DNA from: Rhizophagus irregularis
Taxonomy: Eukaryota; Glomeromycota; Glomeromycetes; Glomerales; Glomeraceae
Assembly: GCF_026210795.1 (NCBI RefSeq)
Contig: NC_089450.1
Span: forward strand, 2,294,001-2,358,000
Reading direction: 5' to 3'
Length of the DNA: 64,000 nt
This document shows positions 57,101 through 64,000 of the stretch, piece by piece. Each line of letters starts with the position of its first letter. The stretch's first letter is position 1. Below the pieces are notes generated by a model. The model ran no database searches. It saw only the letters and a program-made list of their open reading frames with translations, and had not been told where the DNA came from. Made by a program: the position numbers and the translations under genes.

Positions 57101-57450
57101 TCCCGTCTATCTTGCATTCTTAGAAATCCACTGAAACTGCAGTTCTGAAAGAAGAGACCATTCCTAAAGAAATAAGAATAAAGTAAATAAAAGAAAGAAA
57201 AAACCGAAAATCATAAAATAAAAAAAAAGAAAAAATATATATATATATAACGAAAAAATATACTAACCTTCCCGTATCTCTTATATTCGTTCCAAAAGAG
57301 ACAATTCCTAAAGAAATAAATAAAGTAAGCAAAAAAAAATGAAAAAAAAAATGAAAAGAAAAAATGAAATATACTAACCTTCCAGCTTCCGCACCTCTTG
57401 CATTCTTAGAAGTCCAAATCGCCATTCTGAAAGAACCCGTTCGGTCCGTT
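54200..57450 (-). repeat. Array 4: exon/intron-like units, part strongly homogenised
   Basis: From about 57450 down to 56020 a unit of about 140 bp repeats ten times, eight copies nearly identical (unit marks GTTCCTAAAG at 56161, 56310, 56450, 56591, 56733, 56872, 57021, 57160). In minus-strand reading each has an acceptor (TTTATTTCTTTAG), a 65-nt segment (starting GAACGGTCTCTTC) and a GGTTAGTATATTTTTCGTTT donor side. A TTTACTCACCTTATTTTTAT stretch leads to the next acceptor. Below 56020 units are diverged: the palindrome GGAACGTTAGTGACGTTCC at 55780, CTAAC branch motifs, and GTGAG/GTAAG donors. The 65-nt length shifts frame each time, so it is unlikely to be translated as one protein. The PIWI exon at 55181-54591 is one member of the series. 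Confidence 0.65.
54591..55181 (-). pseudogene. Argonaute PIWI-domain exon with two in-frame stops
   Basis: Argonautes cut or bind RNA guided by small RNAs. This exon covers the first half of a PIWI domain: DIPNDPYVMYTNPQGE, then I-I-I-C-I-L-G, Y-G-E-I-K-R-I-G-D-T-Q-L-G-V-P-T-Q-C, N-A-K-L-G-G-Q-N, and V-I-F-G-A-D-I-F-H-S, which includes the first catalytic Asp. It ends I-L-F-Y-R-D with the second Asp. A TAA at 54928-54926 stands where Gln is usual, and a second TAA lies at 54628-54626. The exon has proper edges (AG before 55181; GTGAGT from 54590). No PAZ, N or MID region and no 3' catalytic His were found. The flanking exons are array segments, not Argonaute, so the exon appears captured. It is a non-functional fragment. 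Confidence 0.8.
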
Positions 57451-57922
57451 CTTGAAGAAACTGAAGAAAAAAAATTAATTAAAAAAAGATCAGATAATCA
57501 AATCTGATCATCCAATCATTTTTTTTCAAGGAAAAAATTTATTGAAGACCGAATGTTAAAGATAATGTGATCATCATGTGATTAGCCGCAATTACGTCAG
57601 GGTAATTTAATTAGACATTTTCAAAACTTGCAACCGTGAGAAGTATAAAAAAGTTTATTTATTAAAATATATATATAGAAGCTTATTTATTAACATATAT
57701 GGGTTTTATATATTAAAGTTTTAAATTTAAATTATTCGCCTAAATAAACTTAAACATATAGACTTTTTCTTATATTAAGTTTAAAAATAAACTTTTATAA
57801 ACTTTTGTTTCTTGATAATAAAATTAGTAATAAAAAAATAATTTTTTTAAATTTCGTAACTAGTACAGTACTTCCAATTTTATAAAAAAAACATTTTTAA
57901 ATTATTATTTATTTTTTTTAAA

Positions 57923-58638
57923 ATGACAAGAGTACGAAAAGAACAAAAAACTACCATGCAAAATGAAGCAGAAGTCACAAGTAAATATTTTTTATATAAA
58001 ATTGCAATATAATATGATTATAATTTTTTATTTAGTACTTTTTAATTTAATTAGAAGGTCGTGGAAAAAATGGTGGTGGACGAGGTCGTGGTTGTGGTCG
58101 TGATCATAGTAGTGATATACATCAACCAATTGAATCTTCTGTAAGTTCAACCCAAGTGCTAAAGACTACTGCGGGTAATGTCTTCAGAGTTCAGACTTTT
58201 TTTTAAAAAAAATTAGTGATAATTTCTATTTTAGCAATTTTTTCTCAATTTCTGATTTGCATTTACTTTAATTCAGTGATCGTATCCGGGGTAATAAAAA
58301 ACAAGTGATTAAATGTGATACTCCGATTCAAGAATATGAAGCTGAAGCCGGTAATTAATTTTGAAATTTACCATTATTTTATTTTTGTAAATTTCAAATA
58401 TTGATTTAATGGATCTAAACCAGACCTTAATGTCATTTCTATTTCTGACGATGAATTAGGACCAGCATTTGATGATACACTCAATGATTTTAGCATTTCT
58501 GGGCCTTTCAAATTAGATTATAGTACAATTATGGATAATTCTGAAAAGATTTGTGATGATGATCATGAAATAGAAACAGAACGTGACATACACCCATTTT
58601 ATATATATTCTTTAACCATGTACATTCTTAAAATTTGA
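57923..58638 (+). CDS. Small spliced RG-rich/acidic protein, unknown
   Basis: Exon 1 (57923-57980) encodes MTRVRKEQKTTMQNEAEV. A 74-nt intron (57981-58054, GTAAAT...TTAG) joins in frame to exon 2, a Gly/Arg-rich stretch (KGRGKNGGGRGRGCGRD) followed by PIESSVSSTQVLKTTAG. A later exon pair, ending at 58350 and resuming at 58424 across a 73-nt intron, encodes RIRGNKKQVIKCDTPIQEYE and then an acidic end (DLNVISISDDELGPAFDD, ending near K-I with stop at 58638). The junction between exon 2 and the third exon (start about 58277) could not be made in phase, so the gene may be damaged there or have an unseen exon. RG repeats often bind RNA. It lies inside the TIR element at 53773-59390 as cargo or as part of its gene. 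Confidence 0.45.
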
Positions 58639-59283
58639 AATAATTGTATTTTATTCTTGAATTCTTTATCGGGTTCCCACCTTGTTATGGTTGTATCACC
58701 AGGGGCGCTATGTCAACGGAAATTTAGTACGTAGATCGCTTAAAAATCCGCGGCAATCCAATTATAACAAGAGGAATTAATTTTTACATTAGATAATTTT
58801 ACTGTATTTGATAATTAAATTTACAATATTTACAATTAAATTTTAGAATATATTTTACAGCAACTTACAATGTTAGAATTAGAAATCACAAAATTAATTT
58901 TCTTTTTCTTATAGTTTTAGATTAGAATACATCATATGGGGAGTTATAGGGGGTTACAAATTTTTTTTTGTTTCACTCTATGTATTTTCTTCATGTAGTC
59001 AATATATTTTATATATAAATATTACATAATAAAATGCGTTACTGTTTTTTTTAAAAAAAAAGTTATACTACAATTAAAGTCAATAGAAAACGTTAGGTTG
59101 TTAGAAAAGTAAATTGTTGTATTAATGTTCCTTATCGCCTCTATAAAGCAGATATGAAGTGAAATGATGGAATCTATAATTCCATGTTTTTTTTTAAAAA
59201 AAAATAATCGTATTTTCGTAAATTAAAAAATAATTAAGTTTCATATTACCTCCATGTAGAAAATATAAAGTAGTGAGGTAGAA
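58639..59283. other. Non-coding part of TIR element 4
   Basis: AT-rich apart from a GC-richer patch at 58670-58770 (GGTTGTATCACCAGGGGCGC). No gene recognised. The minus-strand frame 59491-59246 crosses the element end and is spurious. Confidence 0.4.
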
Positions 59284-59370
59284 ACTGGACAGTTGAAACA
59301 AAAAAAATGCCACTAGCGATCGACCCTATAGTCACGTGATAGCCACATGCCAGCAGCGTTAAAGTTGCTA
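59284..59370. repeat. Subterminal block shared with 39452-39535
   Basis: AAAAAAATGCCACTAGCGAT plus CGACCCTATAGTCACGTGAT and AGCGTTAAAGTTGCTA. It lies 20 bp from the right inverted end here; the partner lies about 385 bp from the right end of its element. Confidence 0.75.
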
Positions 59371-59390
59371 AATCAGAGGTTTCAGCAAAG

Positions 59391-62275
59391 TTTGAAGAAG
59401 TAGAGAAATATTTAAAACAATATTGTGAGCAGAAAGGTTTTGAATATCGTAAGAGAAGAGTTGAATATGATAATGATAATATTGTACGCAAACGTACTTA
59501 TGAATGTACTAAAGCAGCTCAATACCAACCAAAAAAAGATAAAGATCCTGAAAAACATCGTCAACGAAGTTCTGGATCAATTGGTTGTCAGTGGCATTTA
59601 AATGTAACTTGTCCAAAATCAACAGAAGTTATTAAAATCTCCACAATAGTTGATGAACACAATCATCCTTTAAATCCAAATATTATGATTCATGGAGTTC
59701 AATTTCGTCGGTTTTCAGAAGAAATGAAATCTGATATATTAGAGTATCTCACTGCAGTTCCAACTATGGGTGCTCAAACTATATATAGATTATTAACTAA
59801 AAAATATCCAGACATTTATATTCATCGCAAAAACTTATATAATGCAATACAAGAAGTTAGAAGATGTAAGTGAATAGAAGAAAAAGATGATGCAGAAAAT
59901 ATGTTGCAAGATTTGTATAACCTTCAAAAGGAAGATCCAGGTTGGGTAATTGAAACACGTATAATTGGGAATGATTTTCATTTAGGAAGTGTTCTATGGA
60001 TGTCGCCACAACAAGTCCAACTTTGGATGAGATTTCATGATGTGGTTATTACAGATGATACCTATAAAACAAATCGATATGATATGGCATTATCATTATT
60101 TATGATAATTGACAACTATAATCGAACTCGTGTTGTAGCGCAAGCTTTGATAGAAGATGAAACTTACTCAACTTTTCAATGGATTCTTGATTGTATATTA
60201 CGTGCAACTAATTTTTCATTTCCAAGAGTCATTTTTACAGATGGAGATTTGGCAATGGCTGCAGCCATCAAAGCAAAATTGCCTGATACTCACCATTGTA
60301 TCTGCCTTTTCCATATGAATCAAAATTTTATAAAGCAGTTAAAAGGAAAACTTCATGATGAATTTACTTCTTGCCATCAATTGTTTATTAAAACTCGAAA
60401 TAGTTCATGTGTTGAAGATTTTGAAAGAAGGTGGCAACGGTTGATAACTAATTACCCTGCTGCTAAATCTTATCTGCAAAATAAGTTATATCCAATACGA
60501 TTTTCCTGGGCGTATTGTTATACACAAACCCGATTTACAGCTGGTACTACAACGACTCAAAGGGCTGAATCTGAAAATAATACCATTAAATTAGAAGGAC
60601 TTCATACAGCTTCATTAGTTTATCTTACTCAGCAAATCCATATGAGATTGGAAAAGGAACGACAGTATGCTGAATTTGAAGATCAAAAAACTCGAAATAT
60701 TATGACTAGCATACCACATATTGATGAGAAATTCTTTGGATCTATTATTCAAATATTAAAAGAATTTCTTACACCAAATATACTAATAATTGCAAAAAAA
60801 GAAATTTCTGAAAGTATTTTATATGAAGCAATTCAAATTAGTTTGAATTTAAATTTAGATACTTTGGTAAGTTAAACTAAAAATAATAATAATGCGCAAA
60901 GTATGGTAAGGGAGTGTATTATTAGTAGTGAATTAGCGTTGAAAAAGGAGTTATTTAGGGTTAGGGTAAGGGAGTGCGGCATAGTGAATTTGCGTTGAAA
61001 AAGGAGTTATTTAGGGTTAGGGTAAGGGAGTGCGGCATAGTGAATTTGCGTTGGAAAAGGAGTTATTTATGGTTAGGGTAAGGGAGTGCATCATAGTGAA
61101 TTAGCATTGAAAAAGGAGTTATTTAGGGTTAGGGTAAGGGAGTGTGGCATAGTGAATTAGCGTTGAAAAAATAGTTATTTAGGGTTTGGGTAAGGAGTGT
61201 GGCATAGTGAATTAGCGTTAAAAATGAGTTATTTAGGATTAGTGTAAGGGAATGCAGCGTAAAATTAACATACTTTGGCGCAGGATATAGATTTGAATGG
61301 GATATTTGAATGTTATTAAACTTTATTTATTATTTCTTTTTGTAGGATTTTGAATATACACCTCAAGATGATGCTATTGAAAACAAATATGATTACAAAA
61401 AGGCATTACTCAAAGACTTAATGAAAAATATACCAAATTCCTTTATTATTGAAGTATGGCGAGTACAACCATCAATTGGTGCACAACCATGGCTCACACA
61501 ATACGTTATACTTTTACAAGATGGAAGTCACATATGCACATGCTTAATGTTGATCAATAAAGGAATTATTTGTCATCATTTTATCAGAATTCTTACAAAA
61601 AGTGCGTCAGCATTTTTTAATATTTCATTGATTCCGTCAAGGTGGTATAATGATCAAGCTGCACAATTATCTGAAAGTGAAATACGTGCTTCACCATCAA
61701 TTCAATTATTTAATACTTCTCAAAGTGTACCAACTCATTCAAATCTTAATTTGGAATATTCTTATCCAGATATCGTATGTGGAGGAAATATTTTTACACC
61801 AGAACTAAAGGAAAACGTAACTGATCGTCAAAAATATGCAAAAGCTTGTGGATTACAAAAAAAAGCATATAATCTTTCTAAACAATTAGGTCAAGAATTG
61901 GAGTATATTAATCTACTTAATAATTTCATACTTTCTATGGAAGTTAATTTGAGTGAAATGAATGATAAGGAAAATACAGATGAGTTTCAAAGAAAAATTT
62001 CAAATCCAATCTATGTAAAACCTCGTGGAAGACCACTTCAAAAGAGATATAAAAGTTCTTTGGAACAGCAATGTATTAGTCATACAAATGCTGAACTTCG
62101 TACACCTTTAGGAAATGCATGTCAAAATGTTGATTATTCTTTATCTGATAAATTTTCTGAAAGTAGTGGGTCGAATAATTCTAGACAGATGAAAAAATGC
62201 GGAAGATGTAAGCAATATGCAATGCACAATAGGCGTACATGTAATGTAGATTTGTCAAATTTACAACAAAATTAA
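59391..62275 (+). pseudogene. FAR1-MULE transposase, 3' part, with one premature stop
   Basis: Mutator-like transposase. The reading resumes with a FAR1-type zinc-binding domain (CEQKGFEYRKRRVEYDND, later Y-E-C, G-C-Q-W-H and a D-E-H-N-H-P end). The MULE DDE domain follows: Asp in T-D-D-T-Y-K-T-N, Asp in F-T-D-G-D-L-A-M, the C-x-x-H of H-C-I-C-L-F-H-M, and Glu in Q-R-A-E-S-E-N-N. Next come a SWIM zinc finger (C-T-C then C-H-H, in 61530-61580) and a terminal knuckle (CGRCKQYAMHNRRTC). A phase-0 intron spans 60867-61345 (GTAAGT...TTTGTAG). A single TGA at 59871-59873 interrupts the otherwise continuous frame between the FAR1 and MULE parts. With the 5.6-kb insertion upstream, the gene cannot make a full protein. 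Confidence 0.85.
60905..61260 (+). repeat. 56-bp minisatellite with telomere-like TTAGGG core, inside an intron
   Basis: About six and a half units at a 56-bp spacing (GGTAAGGGAGTG at 60905, 60965, 61021, 61077, 61133, 61189). Each contains TTAGGGTTAGGGTAAGGGAG and AGTGAATTnGCGTTGAAAAA. It fills most of the 479-nt intron of the transposase. Confidence 0.85.
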
Positions 62276-63590
62276 TTTTATTCTTTATAGACAAATCATA
62301 ATGTAAAATATGCTAATTTAATATTTCTTTCAAAAATGTAATAAATGACGCGTAATTTTAATAATACAATATTAAACAAATTTTATATGCATATTTAGTG
62401 AGGTTAATATTAACCGGAATTGTTATTTTTATGTATATTTAAATAAGGTTAATATATACCGGATGGGGGTGAGTTTTCACGGGGGGTGAGTTTTAGCAAC
62501 GCCCTTAAATAATATAAATATACAAAATTCATATTTTTGAATAATATATTCGACCGATTGTTAGCTGGTGTAACATAAATGACGTAGTGCTTTGAAAATG
62601 ATCAAAGCCACGTTTTTCATTGAATCTCTCTCATAAATGAAGTTATTCATGTGTAATTGTTTTTAAGGAATAATAATTAGCTCTGACGGACTTAAACGTT
62701 GATTTTTATCCGATATTTTTTGTTTTATATTATTATAATAACTGATTCTAATTCATTATGTTAATATATTATTATATAATTTATAAAAAAAAATCTCTAT
62801 ATGTTATCAACACAAATATATATTACACTTTTAAACAGACAAGAATAACTTTATAATTTTAAATTTTTTTTTTTGTTATAACCAAAATTCCTTTTAATAA
62901 AACTTTTTTGTCATCATGAAACGAACAATCGAAATTTAAACTAATCAATAGCAACGATCAATATGACTTTCTATGGATGACTCATACAGGATAAAATCTC
63001 AGAAAGTCACGTTATGTCATTACACAATTAAAATCATACGTTTTACTCTGTAAATATCCAATCTCGAGCCATTCTTTTTTTTTCAGATGTTGGAACCTTA
63101 AGACAATTAACCGGTTAAGGCATCATCTTAAAAATCGGTTAACCGGTATAATTTTTTTTTTATTATTACAGTTGGTATTAATTAAATCTTTTAAATCTTC
63201 AAAGAATAACACTATTTAATTTCGGCATTATTAATTTCTTTAGGAGGTGAAACGAGTGAAAAGAATATAGAAAATATGACCCTTTTTTTAAATTAAATGC
63301 GGAATAAAATTACATATCTGTAGAAATTTGAAAAATTATTTGCAATAAAATATTTAATACAAAGTTGGAACCTTTAGGAATAAACCTGAATAAAAACTTA
63401 ATGTCATTTGTTTCATTTGAATTTATTAAATCTGAATCAAAGATCAAATGATTAATAATCTTTAGACCATATTATTCATATATTAATATTTGCGAAAATT
63501 AAAAATTGATAATCAGAATGATAATTATAGATGAGAAATTAAATATAAAAATTTTATTTTTAATTTATATTTAGGCAATTTCTATTTGTA
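62276..63590. other. 3' flank of the transposase gene
   Basis: AT-rich. AGGTTAATATnnACCGG occurs twice (62401, 62446). A GGGGGTGAGTTTT pair lies at 62465-62500. No gene seen. Confidence 0.4.
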
Positions 63591-63823
63591 CACGGGGTGT
63601 TTAAACACGGGTCATATTAGTAGATTAAAAACAGCATTCAAAACCTCCTTTAATGCCTTAAGTAAACTTGCAGAGCAGGTGAAAATACATATATTTATCT
63701 GTAATATAATAAGAATAAAAAGTAAAAGAGTATAATGTCGGTAGCATTCAATTTCAAATTAAAAAACAAAAAATTAGTCTATTAAAAATTATATTTATAT
63801 GACCCGTGTACAAACACCACGTG
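63591..63823. mobile_element. MITE with TA flanks and CACGGGGTGTTT ends
   Basis: The left end is CACGGGGTGTTTAAACACGG and then GTCATAT. The right end in reverse is CACGTGGTGTTTGTACACGG and then GTCATAT. TA flanks both sides (63589-63590, 63824-63825). The length is 233 bp, noncoding. It is probably Tc1/mariner-derived. Confidence 0.7.
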
Positions 63824-63825
63824 TA

Positions 63826-64000
63826 AACTTAGAAATTTTCTTATATTTATATATATATTTTTAATAAAAGTGAAAAAAATCGTTACTATTTGTCGCTAAC
63901 TTAGCCAAGTCTTTTAAAAAAACTTGTTGTCCTAACATGATCACCAACGTTGAGGTGCAGCAACATTGATCAGAAAGGGAGAGAGTGAAGGGAAAAGAAA
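63826..64000. other. Window end, nothing recognised
   Basis: AT-rich, then a GC-richer patch (AACGTTGAGGTGCAGCAACA) at the edge that could belong to a feature beyond the window. Confidence 0.3.

Larger units (their letters stand above)
53773..59390 (-). mobile_element. TIR element 4 (5.6 kb) inserted in a transposase gene
   Basis: The left end is CTTTACTGAAACTTGC. The right end in reverse is CTTTGCTGAAACCTCTGATT, close to the ends of the element at 36490-39920 (CTTTGCAGAAACCTCTGG). TT flanks both sides (53771-53772, 59391-59392), and removing the element with one TT restores the host reading frame exactly, so the boundaries are firm. Cargo: AT-rich tandem repeats (53935-54125), an intron-like array containing an Argonaute PIWI exon (minus strand, 54200-57450), a small spliced RG-rich gene (57923-58638, plus strand) and a subterminal block shared with the other element (59284-59370). 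A 2-bp duplication and inverted ends fit a CMC/EnSpm-like class, but no transposase is visible. Confidence 0.85.

Noticed and set aside
57120-57425. Phe-rich 101-codon minus-strand frame
   Set aside because: It runs through array spacers and contains predicted splice sites; Phe codons come from T runs.
59866-59893. Possible intron removing the TGA in the transposase
   Set aside because: It would be about 28 nt, below the 59-83 nt seen for introns in this window.
1-64000. CRISPR arrays, rRNA or bacterial operons
   Set aside because: The regular repeats present are splice-like arrays and minisatellites; there are no short identical repeats with unique spacers, and gene structure is eukaryotic.

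Overview
The window looks like nuclear DNA of a filamentous fungus, most likely an arbuscular mycorrhizal fungus of the Rhizophagus/Glomeromycotina type. That placement is recalled from family resemblance, not searched. The evidence is very high AT content, short fungal introns (59-83 nt, GTAAGT-like donors, CTAAC branch sites, TAG acceptors), a TKL-like kinase of the kind expanded in that lineage, a FAR1-MULE transposase, an Argonaute PIWI fragment and dense, decayed repeats. I saw no rRNA, tRNA, CRISPR or bacterial-type operon.

Genes are sparse. Credible coding units are: four proteins sharing a basic C-terminus that ends in a Q-x-FNG motif (286-1116 +, 16994-17302 -, 23874-24032 +, 31429-31701 -); three copies of an Asn/Ser-rich family (8042-8617 +, 13557-14129 -, and a frameshifted copy at 49534-50092 +); a ten-exon protein kinase (44881-47261 -); and a short spliced RG-rich gene (57923-58638 +). 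Broken genes are a FAR1-MULE transposase (53579-53772 plus 59391-62275), an Argonaute PIWI exon (54591-55181 -), a transposase-like C-terminus (37035-37461 -), a LINE RNase H-like remnant (about 4384-4760) and a degenerate coding stretch at about 42745-43336.

Most of the window is mobile or duplicated DNA. Small elements with inverted ends and target duplications are readable at 16156-16492 and 25700-26964 (8-bp duplications, hAT-like), 43905-44344 (10 bp, Mutator-like), and 41364-41779, 63591-63823 and 32414-32639 (TA). Four larger elements with inverted ends lie at 20537-23652, 36490-39920, 51038-52518 and 53773-59390. The last splits the FAR1-MULE transposase exactly within a phenylalanine codon.

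The most unusual feature is inside all four large elements: arrays of tiny exon-like segments (about 35-65 nt) separated by intron-like spacers with donor, branch-site, pyrimidine-tract and TAG motifs, often with hairpins over the splice signals. In the largest element the array includes an Argonaute PIWI exon, and part of it is a nearly homogeneous tandem repeat of about 140 bp. In a second element the array runs into a transposase-like C-terminus. Old segmental duplications account for much of the remaining sequence: 18420-20030 and 24410-25200 against 27810-30330; 12900-14290 against 49385-50960; 4920-6460 against 33990-35235.
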